A DNA stretch of 64,000 nt from Odontesthes bonariensis (GCF_027942865.1 NC_134524.1:21133536-21197535), one strand, 5' to 3'; shown: positions 1-12,591, numbered from the stretch's first letter. The notes: generated from the letters alone by a model not told the origin. A program made the numbers and translations.

Positions 1-105
1 TTTCTGCTATAGAACTATAGAGCAGCTAACTTCATTTTAACATGATGACTTACCTCTCGTTCCTGTTTATCCTAATTTCACTTGTCCATCCCTCCCTCTC
101 TCCAG

Positions 106-3100
106 CTTACAGATTTTGGCCTCGCCAGGTGTTTCCACAGCGTCACACGAACTTCCAAGAAGGACAGCTCAGAGGAGGGGGGAACCATCGACTACATGCC
201 ACCGGAGGCATTTGGCATCGCCTATAGTCCTACACGGGCTTCTGATATCTACAGGTAGAAGAGAAGAGGACCATTTCTAAATTAACATGAAAGGAAAAAA
301 ACACAAACTCATTTTGGCTTGTATTAACTCTAACAAAAGGTTGAAAAAAGCAGTGAATAAACTCAGTGCAACCCAGTAAGTGCAAACATTTCTTTATTCC
401 TCACAACGGTGAATCAGCGGTGAAGACAGGTCGACTCTGTCAGGTTTCAGGTAAGATGGCAGAGGATGACACAGTAGTGGTGATTAAACTTCCAGGTGCT
501 CACGTGACTTCCTCTTCTGCTAAACTACCCCCAAACACCTCCACCGCAGGCTTCACACATACCAATACTGGCTGTGTTTTTGATTTGATGACAGGATGAA
601 ACAAAGCTTGAGCCAACCGCGAAGATTACAGCAGAAAAACTATTGTTCCTGACGTCTTACTCTGTTCATCTCTCCTTCAGCTATGGTATACTGCTGTGGT
701 CCATCGTCACAGGGAAAAAACCGTATGCTAGTAAGTGACTACCTTGTTATTACGTGGACATTGCTTACTGGTTGTTTTCTTGACCGAGCCGTAGAGACTA
801 CATTTATATTTAATTTAATGTTTAACCTTTGTACCAGCTTTGTGCTATGTATGCATGCCGTGTATGGAACCCTAGAAGTGATTACGTGTATCTCATTGAA
901 GTACACATGAGTTAATGAGTGTTATGTTTGAGCGATATCATTAGGAAATATGTTGAGTTGGGCATATCTGGAGGGGCGGAAACTCAAACTCGAGCATTTA
1001 AAAAAAAAAAGGAACGGTTCTCCCTCTGTTCTGTCCACTCAAACCCCGGCTGGTCGAGGCGGATGGCTACCCTTCCCGAGTCTGGTTCTGCCAGAGGTTT
1101 CTTCTCGTTTAAAAAGGAGTTTGTTCTCTCCACGGTCTCCTTGTGCACGCTCAGGATGGGAGATTGGATCAAATTTAAGTTTCCGTGCAATTTGTTGGTT
1201 TCCTTCGCGAGGCTACTTTCTTTGAATTGGCTCTGTATGTATGAATTGGAGTACATTGTAATTTAATGAATTGGATTTGATTGGATTACAATGTATTGGA
1301 TTCTATTTGGCGTGGAGTGGGTTTTTGCATCCTTGAAGTGCCCCGAGTTGACAATTGTTGTAATTTGGTGCCATGTAAATATAACTGAATTAAATTGAAG
1401 AAGGTGGGAGAACCACATTGAATTATAAAGGTGTATAGGATTAAAATGAAATAATTGAGAAAAATAAATAGAAAGGCCGAGATTAGGAAGAGCCCCATCG
1501 GTAAATAAAAGGTGAAGCCCGGAGAAGGCTGGCCAGTCAATTCTGAAATGGTCTCACTCCACGTTAGGCCTGTATTTTTTATGTTAGCTAAATAAATGCA
1601 CCCTGGTGGGGCGGTCGGTGGCGTAGTGGGTTAAGCAGCTGCCCCATGTACAGAGGCTACAGTCCTCGCTGCAGCGGGCCCCGAAGATCATTTTGCCTTC
1701 AGCTGTCTTTTGACTTTATTTTTGCCATTGATAGGATCGAATACTTATTTTTGAAAACTTTTGGGCCTTGAGTTTGTCATGGCATGGCCACCGTAACTTT
1801 GCCTGCATTCTGGTAGTGTGTAACAGGCTTATCAGAGCTTTTCTTTGCTGAAAACAGCAGCCGAGGGGAAACAACAGTGACGCTGAGGTCAAGGACAAAC
1901 TCAAAGCTATGAAAACACAAATTACAGCTGATGGGAACAGCAGAAATGAGTGAAAATCATCACTTCAAGTATCCTCAAGTAACATCTTTCGCATTCAATA
2001 TTGGCTTTTAATCCATTGTTAGGATAAAACTATTCCTTAGCACAATTTTAAGTTGTCAAGAAATAGTGGAAAACTGGAAGGGCATATGGAAAGAGCAAAA
2101 CCTCCGTCCAGGCCCAAAGTTTACTCTTAACACGAAACGTTGGCAGGACACAGTCTTGGGAGCCGCCATGGTTTCTGTATATGCTGAATTTATTGACCTC
2201 AGGGAAACACATGAACTGTACATTTGCCCAACCCGCTCAGCAGTGCTAAGATTTTTTTCTTCCTAAAAAAGAAGTACCGAGTCTAGATTGATTGTACTGT
2301 TCGCATAGACTTGCTAACAGACTGACAAGACCGATAAGTGTCGGTGCAGAGAAAAGCTCCTTCGTGCCAACACACCTTTAACGACCTTCCTCTCCTACAG
2401 ATGCATTGTCCAGTATAGTGCGGTTTCGCATCCCGAAGGGAGACCGTCCATTGCTGGATGAGATCAGATGTCAGACTGCGGGGCGCTCAGGGTTGACAAG
2501 ACTGATGGATCTCATGCAAAAATGCTGGGAAGCTAGACCCAGCCAAAGGCCCTCCTCATTTGGTAAGAAAACTACCTCATTTACCATGAAAATCACTATG
2601 CAAGAGGAAAAGTTAGATACCTTTACAACCCCATACGTGTGGAGTGACTTTGTTCATGCCTTACTTTCTGCTAAATGCATCCATCATCAGTCATGTACCA
2701 CAACAGTTAGCTGACAGTTTGATACAGGAGCACCACACAGGCACCAATATGGAAGTCTACAGTTTTGTGATGCTTGGCCCCGATTTTAAAATGTTCTTGT
2801 CTTCTTGTTGTGTTCAGAGTGCACCAGTGTGACAGAAGAACTGTATAAGATGCACAAACACGCAATTCAAGATTCTGTCCATCAAGTGCTGAAGAAACTG
2901 GTGAGGAATAAAAAAATCTCATCACACACACACGCAAGTCAAGTCGACATAAACTTTTGACATGACAAAGCACATTACTATTTTTAATCTGACTCACAAA
3001 CTGACTCGCTCTTTCTCTTCCTCTTTCCAGGACCAAAAACAAGAAGAACAAGTGACGGAGCAGTTTCAGAGGGTTTCTATTACTCAGGCTCAAGGTCTTT

Positions 3101-6100
3101 TTTTAACATCATTTCATTACAGTGTATAATATATAGTTAATTGATTATTTCTCTGTTCAGAGATAAGGGTTGGGTTGGCAAGATATTCTTGCCAACCCAT
3201 TTCAAGTTCATTATTGTGATATATATTTTGTTTGGATGGATCTGTGTAGAGACAGGTTAGGAGATTGCCCGTTCCTCCACTGTTTGTGCTTAGCTAAGCT
3301 AAGCTAAGCTAAGCTAAGGTAATGGACAGCTGGCTAACTTTTCAGCTGTCCGTAATTCTTAGTTACAAAAAAAGAGTATCGGTTTCAATCGTTTTCTTTT
3401 GCTTATAAGGTCATTGTCTTCATGAGCTAACATACTTTGGTCAAAACACAAGTTTTGAATTTAGATTACATAACTTTGGTATAAGAAAAAAAAAGAAAAA
3501 AAATCAGCATGAGGGGGCTTTTTTTTTCTTTACCAGAAGAGGTGTATGTTGAAATTTACATATCTTTTTCCGCCCCTCCAAATCGACGACGAGGGATTAC
3601 GATAGCTCCTTTAATTTTCAGTGAAAAATCAAAATGGCTGACTAACAGCTAACACATTAACACCTTTACACTAGTACAGTTTACTCTGTACAGTGTATTT
3701 ATTTATTTTTTTGTACAAACATGGTTGCAAATACCTGTATGTAACTCTGTTTTCTTTTTTATAAATAGTTTCTGACTCATAGGCAAAAAAAAAAAAAAAA
3801 AGTTTTTCTTGCTAACCCTTTTAGCCAATTCGCACATCCCAAACAGAGGTGGCTTAGAACAACAATAACAAGTAGCACAAGCAAAGTTTTTAACTTAACA
3901 ATCCAGAGAAAAAAGTTCTGGATCAGATTTCAGTACTTTACTGCCTTTTAAAAGCCGTCTCCAGCAACAGAAAAGAAACAATATTCCCTCTTCTTTCGGC
4001 TCTTTTTCTATCATTTAGCATCATAGCTGCTGAACGCAGTTTCTTTGTGGGACGGGGTTTTGACAAAGTTAATACCTTTCACTAACCCTTATAATTACTA
4101 TTTTTTCACAAACAATTACTCATCTTTACACTACGATAGGCAGCATTTTGTAGTTTTGCTACTGCTGTTAAAGACTAGACACCTTCAATTCAGTGGCACA
4201 AAGTGGCATTATAGGAATGTCCTGTCCGCCTGTTAAGTTTCCCCATTGTATATCTTAGCTGCACAGAACATAGACACATTTTTTACATACTATTTCCGCC
4301 CAATTCAATACCTGTGGCTGAATTTCTAATTTTTCAAACATTCTCTTTTCTGCCAAGAGCAACTTTAAGGTTGGTTTAAGTCTGTTTAAGATACAGAAAT
4401 GTTTTTTTTTGTTGTTATTTTATTTCGCAGTGAGTACCAGAGCTGAAGCTGTGAACAACTGTGATACTATGCCAACAGGATGCCTGCCAGTTCAGGTGAG
4501 GTTCAGCATATTCTTCCTGTCACAGCCAAACAAGAAATGCAACCCTCGTGAAAGGAGTTGTATGCAGAAAGGCTTAGCTTCAAAACACTGAGTAGGTTTA
4601 ATTCACGGAAATCAAAGAACAGCCTTAAATCTCCATCATATAGAAGTCTTTTGGAATTGCCAAAAGATGTTGGTCTTTTAACCCAAAAAGAAATATCGAC
4701 TTCCAGGCCTTTCAACACGGCCTGGAAGATTTGCAACAAATTGGTCAATCCGGTGGTGCACATGTTGCTTACATCATTTCCTGTTGCAAGGGGTTTTCAC
4801 AAGAAAGAGTGGCGATCACAGCAAATCTGAAAGCCCTGAGACTGTGAGTGAGGTTTTGATCAAAGTATAGCCAGTAGATAAAATAACACACTAGCTATAC
4901 TGTATTATGGTCATTACGGTTGCATGTAAGCGGGCAAGCTTTTGGCCAGTGTCACACCACAGCATTGCAAAAACTAGATTAGTGATTTTGTCTGTAAAAC
5001 TTAAATGAACATTCATTAGATTAGATTAGATTATTGTAACATTTGTTGTTCAATGATGTACCGCTTTTTTACAAAATATACTTTTGTATTGCCATACAAA
5101 TATGATGTAAATAGTATTGGTCCAAACGTTGGGGAGAAGCCGTGGTTACTCTGATCCATTCAGATGTCTTCTCCCTGTGTGGGAAAACTCCTCCCCATCT
5201 CCCTGTGTCCTATGTGCCTGATAGTTTTCCAACTACAGGCTTCATCCCACCTGTTTTGGCTACCTCTGTAAGCATGTGGGATCGGTGCTTGTTCCCTTCA
5301 GAAAGGAGTGTGTCAATTCTATATTAGCACAATGCATAAATATGTATAATAAAGGGTAATATTAAACCCTCAACACAACACATTCAAGATGTTGAGAGCA
5401 GAGAGAGCTTTTTAACGGGTTGCTAAAGGAATAGTTCAACATTTTTGAAAGTAGTTTGTTACTTTGCAGTGCACAATATGTTCTTTTATCAACTGGCATC
5501 ACAGTCAGTAAAAATGTCCCCGTCTCTTGAGCCGTAACCAAACTTCACCTTGCACTTTGCAGGAAATGGCTGGCAGAGTGATTCCGAATGAAAGAGACAG
5601 AACAAGAGTCAAAGGTAAGGAGGAAGTTAAAATGGAAACAGGAAAGGGAACTTAATCAGACAAACAAATCATCCGTTACGGCTTTGTGTATCAGATGAAT
5701 GTTTTCCCTTCTCAGATTCGTCTCCAGGGCGATCCGTAACTGACAATAAAATGAAAGCATCTTCTGTTCATCCCATTCAACCTTCACCTCAAGGCGCCGC
5801 AGCGAAAAAATCCCAGCCGGCTTTTAAGGAGCATCTGTCGCCACAATACCAGGTGGGTTTTTGCATCCATGGACCCAAAATTGATAAGACTTCCCAAAGA
5901 CGCCTTGAAAGATAAGTTGACCAAATGCTTTGGTATTGTCACAATGCGAAGTTTGGAAATAAAGGAGGAACAGTATGACAGCATAGAAATCCGAAGGATA
6001 ATAAAGGCCATAGTAACAGGGCTCTGTTAACAGGTGAAGTCCAGAGATGCAAGGATTAAAAAAAATATCCGTCTTTGCATTGATCCCACTTATCTGGCAT

Positions 6101-6817
6101 TACATGTGCATCTACCTATGGCCATGTTGTCTCCCATGTTTATGCAGCATCGGCTTTTTGCATTTTAATTAGCCGATTCAAGTGTCTCTTACCAATTGTG
6201 AAACTATGCTTAGCTGCCAGGTTTGATGGAAAGGGTATGAAGGCTGACTTGTAATGGCTTGATCAGTCAGCACGACAATGAGCAAGTCCTGCTGGTGTTC
6301 TGACTTGCATCTGGAACCCAGCTTTGACTTACGACTTCTAAGACAAATGGAACACCCCGCTCGCCTGCCAGATTAGCTATTTCAGCCAATGACGCACTTT
6401 TGAAGCAACTAGCTGCTGTAGAGAAACAGTTATAAGGAAAGATGCTTGAAAAAGTTTGCACGACTCTTCCTTTGACAAGTTGACAGTGCTGTTTTTTTTT
6501 TTTTTTAGATTTCCACTCTCCTGAAGGTGCCAGTTAGCAGCAACCATTGGGACATCTATTGTTATGTTGGGGCTGAGATGTTCACAGACATATCTCCAAT
6601 CAAACACTGTTCTTCTCTCTTCCCTCTGCAGCGTCAGTTCTCCAGTCCTGACACTTTCCCCTGCCCCTCTGCCCATGGGGTCAATATGCACTTCTCCAAT
6701 GTGACGGGATTTCAGATTGGCAACAACAACAGCATGTACATCTTCGGCCCAAACTCTACGGAGAGGAAACGCCACCCTACAGCGCCAGTACCGTCGACAT
6801 CCCACTACACTAAGTAG
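106..6817 (+). CDS. ripk3: Receptor-interacting serine/threonine kinase 3 (RIPK3), 5'-truncated by window edge
   Basis: Cytosolic kinase of the necroptosis pathway that signals by RHIM-RHIM amyloid contact and phosphorylates MLKL (family knowledge). Nine exons are visible: 106-254, 681-730, 2401-2562, 2818-2900, 3031-3094, 4431-4495, 5563-5614, 5716-5852 and 6632-6817. All have AG/GT borders and the phases close, giving 315 codons plus a TAG stop. The first exon begins LTDFGLAR, the DFG magnesium loop, and has YMPPEAF in the APE position. Exon 2 reads YGILLWSIVTGKKPYA and exon 3 ends the C-lobe with QKCWEARPSQRPSSF. A Ser/Pro/Gln-rich linker follows. The last exon carries the RHIM core FQIGNNNSMYIFG near the C terminus. 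There is no death domain, which separates it from RIPK1. The N-lobe and the HRD catalytic loop (about 150 residues) lie left of the window. The first RHIM residue is Phe where V/I/L is usual. Confidence 0.9.
1607..1685 (+). mobile_element. tRNA-derived SINE, 5' fragment
   Basis: The segment starting GGGGCGGTCGGTGGCGTAG is about 80% like the head of the complete SINE at 26414-26621, and both contain CCATGTACAGAGGCTA. Only the tRNA-like head is kept here, inside the second visible ripk3 intron (731-2400). The rest of that intron shows only decayed AT-rich repeats around 1200-1480, such as recurring GATTGGATT words. Confidence 0.65.
3171..3199. repeat. Perfect 13-bp inverted repeat (hairpin) in ripk3 intron
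   Basis: TGGGTTGGCAAGA, a 3-bp TAT loop, then TCTTGCCAACCCA: the arms are exactly complementary. It lies in the intron 3095-4430, whose remaining sequence shows only A/T-rich runs and the short tandem array just downstream. No function is claimed. Confidence 0.8.
3290..3318. repeat. Short tandem array, 5-bp unit GCTAA
   Basis: About 5.5 uninterrupted copies of a 5-bp unit (GCTAA/TTAGC). Intronic microsatellite. Confidence 0.85.
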
Positions 6818-7690
6818 GGCAAGACAGAGGTTAACTCTCTGATTCTCTTTTTTTCCCCTCAGACTTTGTTTTTTCTTTGACAACAAGAAGCTCCGTTTTT
6901 TTAAATTATTTTTTACATTTTTTTTTTTAAAACTAATTTTTCCCCAGTGTGGTTTTCAAATCAGGCAGTGTTCATGTAATCTTTCAGCTGCACGAGGGCC
7001 TTTAACATAATCCATTGTGAATTCTTATGAAGTCCTCATTGATTCTCTAAAAAAAGTCTTACTGTAATCAATCTACAGTCATATGCTCTGGAATTTCCAC
7101 AAAGTACTGTGTATGCAGGTGGTTTTGGAAATGAGAAAAAGTCTATTGTTTTTGGTAGTTATCACAATGATCTGCTTTTCTTTTAAACTGACGTCCAAAG
7201 CTGAGAAAATATTTAGACTCACCGAAACTTCGTTTGTTAACAGAAAAGTATATTTGTTAAAAAAGATCATTTTCTGACGACGCAGGTTTGCATTTGAACA
7301 ACGACATGTTTGCTTTGAATATTGCTCTTAGTTCAGCCCTGATGTAGCTTCAATGAAGTGTTGGCACAAACACATGTAATATATCTGTTTGTATTATGCC
7401 TAAAATTTTAAGTTTTGATAGATTAGGAACAAGAATGAATTTTCTGTTTTATGATGAATGCGTGTTTTTGTTTAAATTTTGTGATCCAATTAGAAATTCT
7501 CTGAAAAACTCCATTTTATACACCGAAATGAGTGAGTTCCTTCATTTGACTGCATTAAAAACCTACATTTTTACAAGTTCTTTTACTTTTTTATTTGTTG
7601 AAATAGTTGCCAAATCTTGGGTTACACTCATTACTCAATATTTTGCCAGACTTTCTTGTAATCAATTAAAGTGGTCTTGAGAAATACTTC
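6818..7690 (+). other. Probable ripk3 3' UTR
   Basis: AT-rich sequence after the ripk3 stop with no splice signals or conserved coding. The variant poly(A) signal ATTAAA at 7665-7670 is the best candidate 3' end. Open frames here are short and AT-biased and look like chance. Confidence 0.5.
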
Positions 7691-8640
7691 CCTGGGCTTA
7701 TTGAAGGTTTTCTGTTAGCATTGGTTTACCACTGAATGATTTTATATAATCTAAAAAGGGGAGATACCCTTATCAGAGGCTATCTAAATAACATCGGCAC
7801 ACAGTGTAACCACACATTCTAATGTAGCCACTTGGATACCCTTAATGTGAGGACGACTTCTAAATCTGATCACTATAAGTTCCAGACTAGACTGAAAAGC
7901 AACAGAAACAGGCCATCTCCCACTACAATACAAAAGGTGAGAACTGAATGTTCAATGTGAAGACAAAGGATTTAGGGGAAGGTGTCAATCAATTAAAAAA
8001 AAAAAGTTTAGTGCAACCAAAGGCATTCTGACTGTCCAATGTCATAATTGGTATCAGTATCTTCACTCCAACATGAGTACGATATGATCAGATATCTTCT
8101 CCCACCTGGGAGAAGGCTGGCTTGATCTCAACAGATAACTGCTGTTATTGGTTTAATACAGAGGCCAGTGACTTTTAAAATGGTTCCTGCTAATACAGAA
8201 GCCAGTGACTTTTTAAAAATGACTTGTAAAAATTATTTGGTCATAAGTAAGATACCAGTTAACTGCTTCGTAAACCTCTCCCAGATATGGACCAAAAGAG
8301 TTTTGCTCCATATCTGGCCCACATACAGCAAGGAATGATGGCACTTGGGCGGTCCGCTCCCTTTGCCAAAAGTGGGCCACTGTGCATTTTAATTCTGGTC
8401 AGAACTGGTTTAGACTCTGACTTTTTCTAACCTGCACACTTAGGGAGTCACAACCATGATAAAAATGGTATGTCAAATAAGAAAAGATTTGAATTTGTGA
8501 CTACATGCCATTATGGCATCTCCAGATACTGTTTGAATAGTGACATGAAGTGGTTCAGTCTTGTTGGGATTCATCTTGGGGTCTAAGATGAGGAAACCTA
8601 CTGAAGAATTCAAGAAATGAACAAACAGCGACTTTTTTTA
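7691..8640. other. Intergenic spacer between convergent genes
   Basis: No gene is seen. At about 8280-8400 there are words such as CCATATCTGGCCCACAT and AGTGGGCCACT, which belong to the same degenerate 'gggcca' family as 13380-13640 and 39590-39735. The facing genes (plus from the left, minus from the right) meet here. Confidence 0.5.
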
Positions 8641-8647
8641 GACTAAA

Positions 8648-8653
8648 TTTTAT
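8648..8653 (-). terminator. Candidate poly(A) signal of the DUF4806-like gene
   Basis: TTTATT on the plus strand reads AATAAA on the minus strand, about 490 bp past the last supported coding position. It is the first canonical hexamer that also closes a plausible 3' UTR. Confidence 0.45.
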
Positions 8654-9140
8654 TTTTTTAACTTGTACAAAAGGCAAAACAATTCAGGCCAAAGGAACAC
8701 GTTGACCTACAACAATCCAAATCCGTCTTGTGGCCCTATAAGAAATGCACAAAAGAACAAATTTAGTTGATTCAGTCAAGCAGTACTGTGGTTACTGTAT
8801 ATGGTTGGCAGTGAAGTGCAAAACACAAGGAGACCAAACAAAAAATGGCCCTGTATGATATATTATAATATTGCTAATATCTGCTTGCTCAACCTCATTC
8901 TGTTCAGACAACAATGAAAGTTGGGGTTGATAACAAGCAATGTGAGCCGGAGTGAAGCAGCTTCAAACACTCAGACAAACATTTAACCTAAAGTCACAGT
9001 AATAAAACATAATGTTTACATTATTTTGTGTTCATGTTAGAGGGGAACTATGCACAGTTGATTTTTTGTCAGGATTCCCACAGACACCCTGCACTTTTAT
9101 TTATTTTTTTTAAAAACACATGCTGGAAGCTTCATCTTGA

Positions 9141-9359
9141 TTACTTCTGTCCAACAGCATCACACTGCAAAAAAAAAAAAAAAAGTATTGTAGCCGACTT
9201 ACCTGTGCGCTGCGAGGCACGCCTTCTCTCCTCCCTCTCTCTCCTCCCACCATCCCTGTCTCCGGCGAGATGAAGCCATTTTTTAATATAGGCCTCCACC
9301 TCCTGGTCAGTGGCAGTGGCTGTTAACAGGTTGTTTCTGACCGTTCCTAAAAAATTTAC

Positions 9360-9399
<40 letters not shown>

Positions 9400-12300
9400 T
9401 TAGCTTTTGATGACAAGCCCATTACTAAAATTGGAGACTCTGCCCTTCAGCTGATTGATTAATCAACAATCAATGCCATTCTATTGTAACAGAATAGAAG
9501 ATTGTCTGCTACTACACTGATGCATAATCATCCACATCTTGATAAATCGATTATACGATTCATTTCAGCATCCCTATTTGACCATAGCAACTACTCAGAA
9601 GCATGAAAGAAAAGGAAAGCCCATTCATAAGACACATCACAATGAAAAACAACCCACAATTAACACTTACCAGTAATGACATCCTTTATTTGGAGGCTGT
9701 GGAAAGCCGTTTTCCCATTCACGCCCCGCCAGTTGAGCTGCTTGGCCAGGGAGTTGGCGAAGCAGTTCTTCATTATCCTCCACACCGCGTCTTTAATGTC
9801 CACCCCGCCGATGACACCCAAAGCAGCGATCTCAGGAAAAAAAGAACAAACATGGTTGATATGGGCAGTATTAGTTGTACCACAGTTTTAGAAAAAGTGT
9901 TTTGACTAAATAAATTTAAGTAAAGTCATTTCACTGTGCTGTGGTTTCTTTATTTTTCACCTGAGATGTCCCCGTGACCAACTGAGCTTCATTTTTGTTG
10001 TGCATGAGGACTTGTTTCCCACAGATGTACAAACCATTTGTTCTACCACCCTTTACTTTAGAACAGTCTTCACTCCAATAAAAATAAATAAATATATCTA
10101 GCATCAACACCGACATGCATGAAATAGTTCAAGAGCAAGGGTTGGCAACCTTTGTTACACAAGAAATTTTCTTGTCAATAAGTGTGCCACTACAATAAAA
10201 CAATGCGACGAGAAAAAAAAAAAAAAAATACAAAACATACCTGGGATTTTAATCTAGCCATGTCGGCCACATCCAATCCTATTTTTTATATATTTTACCT
10301 GTATTCACAATTGTAAGTGAGGTTGCTTCCTCAATATGTCTCCAAGTTTAAATAAAGATTATAATAATAATGCTGGATCCCACTTCAAACACTGCCCTCC
10401 CTTCCCATCCCTCTCCAGCTGAGCTACTGACTCATGAGCTTGTGGCGGTGTGAGCGTGCCAATGATTACGCCGCACCGTGCCAAAGGTTGCCGTCCCCTG
10501 TTCTAGAGTGAGAAATGCGTTGTTACCATTTTCTTTTTAAAGTCTGCCTCCTCCCTGACACGCCTCTCCACAGCCAGTAAGGAGCCCATGTCTTTTAGTG
10601 GGAAGAGATCCCCCTCGAGGACCTCCTGCCCACCAACACGTTCTCCCTGGATCTTCTCAAGGGCGAGGGTTAGACTCTTCACTTGATCCATGATCATCTC
10701 TTGGTTTGCAAGTAGTCTACGCAGAAGAGCTAAAAAAATAAATAAATAACAGCATACATTAAAATAATAATAATTAAAACCAAAAAGGCATTGTAAGATG
10801 CTTTCATACAGAGACAGTCACAGAAAAAAAGAGGGTATGTGCATTAATATGCAAATATAATCATTTATGAGCAAGGTTTTAGGCACCTGTGGCTGACGAT
10901 GGTTGGCCCTCAGCAGGAGTTGAATTACCCGGGCTGGCCACTGGCGGACTTTGTTCAGGGCTCTCTGTCCTTTCAGGGCTCACCAATTGACGCCCGAGTT
11001 GTTGAGGTTCAGGCCTTGACTGTGATTGGGCGCTAAGGGCCCTTCTCTCAAGTTTCGACTCAACACTTGGCCCTTCTATTTTGGGGGCCGCAGGCAATGA
11101 TCCCCTTCTTTTGACAGCAGTACCGTCATCACTATCACTCTCAAATGGAATGGTTGGTCTTGTGTTTGCATAGAGGGGAATGGGAGAAGGAAGAAATTGA
11201 AAAAGATTGAGAGACTACTAGTAAACAAAACAAAGAAACAAAAAATCACTTTCAAGAGTAAAAAAAAGTGTTTTTTTTTTTAAATATAGACATACAGTAA
11301 ATGTCAAACCACTTTTATGATTCTTACCTTCACAGACTCCATGAAATGAAGCCTTCATCCTAAATATCTTGTCATATGCTCATTGTTTTTCTTATGGTAT
11401 CTTAGCAACAAGAGGTGTCCCTATGCTCAACTTATGCTCTCCCCTATTGAGAGATCTTTCCTTCAACATAATGTAGATGAATGAAGAGATTCAGTTTTCA
11501 GAGCTAAATTTTACTCCAGACTCAAAACAAGGCGTACTGTGTAGTAGGTGTTGTACCAGGAGAGTCATCAACAATGATGTAAGAAAATTATATTAATTGT
11601 ATCAACTAAAGATTTACTTTCAAAACTGAACTGAATAAGAATTCACCTTGTTAAATCTTTGCTACATGGCAGAAAAACACAAAACTCCAAGTGAGGTGGT
11701 AGTTATTGACACTGGATAATAAAGTAATAATTCTGAATGTCTCACAAATATCGTACAGTAGTGACTTTGAATACTTACAGTCTTTTTCGTTTTCTCCTGG
11801 GCATGTCGTCTTCTTCTTCTTCTTCTTCTTTTGCCGTCCGTAGGTCAGCGTGGGTTTCTGCCAGGGGAAGTTTCCCATCAGCAGTTTTGGAGTTTGCTGT
11901 AAATAAAGAGATTCAGAAATCATAATTAAGAGTGTATACGTTTTTAAATGCCTGAATTCTGGTAAATATGTGATGTGTATACCTGCTGTATGTATAAGCC
12001 GAACTCTGTTTTCTTCCCACAAGGACTGCGGCTGCTCCTCATTTTTTATGGCCTTTGCCGTCTCATCAGGTTTGTAGTCAGAGGGCCACTGACAGGCGTC
12101 GGAAGGAATTGCTTCATCCTGAAAACCGCACTCGTCTTCAACGTTAAACTCAAGCATGTCATTTAAAGAGTCAAAGAACTGGTTAACTTTTCTCACAGCT
12201 CTTTTCCTTAAATTACTGCGGGTGGCATTCCAGTGTTCTTTATCCATAGCACAGCAGACTGTTATTCTGAAAAAGAAATAGGAGCACCTATTAAACATTG

Positions 12301-12591
12301 ATACATCATAGTATATCAGTACATGCATTTCAACAGAGCAGTTTACTTTTAATGAGTTCAGTAATTTTTGATAAGCACAATTATTCATCATCATGACCGT
12401 ATATACGGTAATTAAAAAACAAACACATAATGTAGTACTAAATCCGAATATTTACTGGTAGCAAATGCACTAGCAGATGAAAAATTTACTTACACCGTCT
12501 CACGTTTTAGGGGCAAAATGCGACCATTTAGTGGCAGTCTGGAGCCCTGAGCCTGACTAAACCCTGCTCGGCTACCAACCAAGCCAGCCAT
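9141..12591 (-). CDS. Uncharacterised nuclear-looking protein with DUF4806-like C-terminal region
   Basis: Function unknown. Coding exons, in minus order, are 12591-12494, 12266-11983, 11896-11779, 11158-10887, 10729-10527, 9830-9671 and 9346-9203. All borders are canonical and phases agree across every junction (426 codons). The N-terminal block from MDKEHWNATRSN is basic. Residues about 153-166 hold six Glu, then PRRKRKR, a likely nuclear signal. A Ser/Pro/Gln-rich linker follows, then a heptad-like segment (LLRRLLANQEMIMDQVKSL). The DUF4806-like block has LFPLKDMGSLLAVE, VIGGVDIKDAVWRIMKN and LAKQLNWRGVNGKTAF. Two starts are possible: ATG 12591 (MAGLVGSRAG) or ATG 12247 in exon 2 (MDKEHW). 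The 3' end is unclear. Reading through 9203 gives a stop at 9141, while an acceptor at 9175-9176 would leave a 28-bp intron, too short for a vertebrate. An acceptor at 9089-9090 with a TGA at 9069-9071 is another option. The family name is recalled from domain pattern only. Confidence 0.72.
9361..9397. repeat. Poly(A) tract, 37 bp
   Basis: An uninterrupted run of 37 A on the plus strand, just upstream (minus sense) of the last supported exon of the DUF4806-like gene. It supplies a long pyrimidine run (T on the minus strand), but the immediate acceptor is TTTTTTAG at 9347-9354. Confidence 0.9.
10136..10500. mobile_element. Non-autonomous hAT-type element (MITE), 365 bp
   Basis: Ends CAAGGGTTGGCAACCTTTG and, inverted, CAGGGGACGGCAACCTTTGG. 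This is the usual hAT end in fish (CAGGGGTCGGCAACC, family knowledge). The flanks TTCAAGAG (10128-10135) and TTCTAGAG (10501-10508) form an 8-bp target duplication with one mismatch. It sits in the intron between the 9671 and 10527 exons of the DUF4806-like gene. Confidence 0.75.

Noticed and set aside
4558..4830. 90-codon plus-strand frame in a ripk3 intron
   Set aside because: Lies wholly between the 4431 and 5563 exons, is not needed for phase, and has no recognisable motif.
5869..6030. 53-codon plus-strand frame MDPKLIRLPKDALKDK... in a ripk3 intron
   Set aside because: The composition looks protein-like, but it is out of frame with the flanking ripk3 exon, has no splice sites joining it and is short enough to be chance.
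9175..9202. 28-bp intron closing the DUF4806-like gene
   Set aside because: Donor and acceptor look canonical, but the length is far below the vertebrate minimum.
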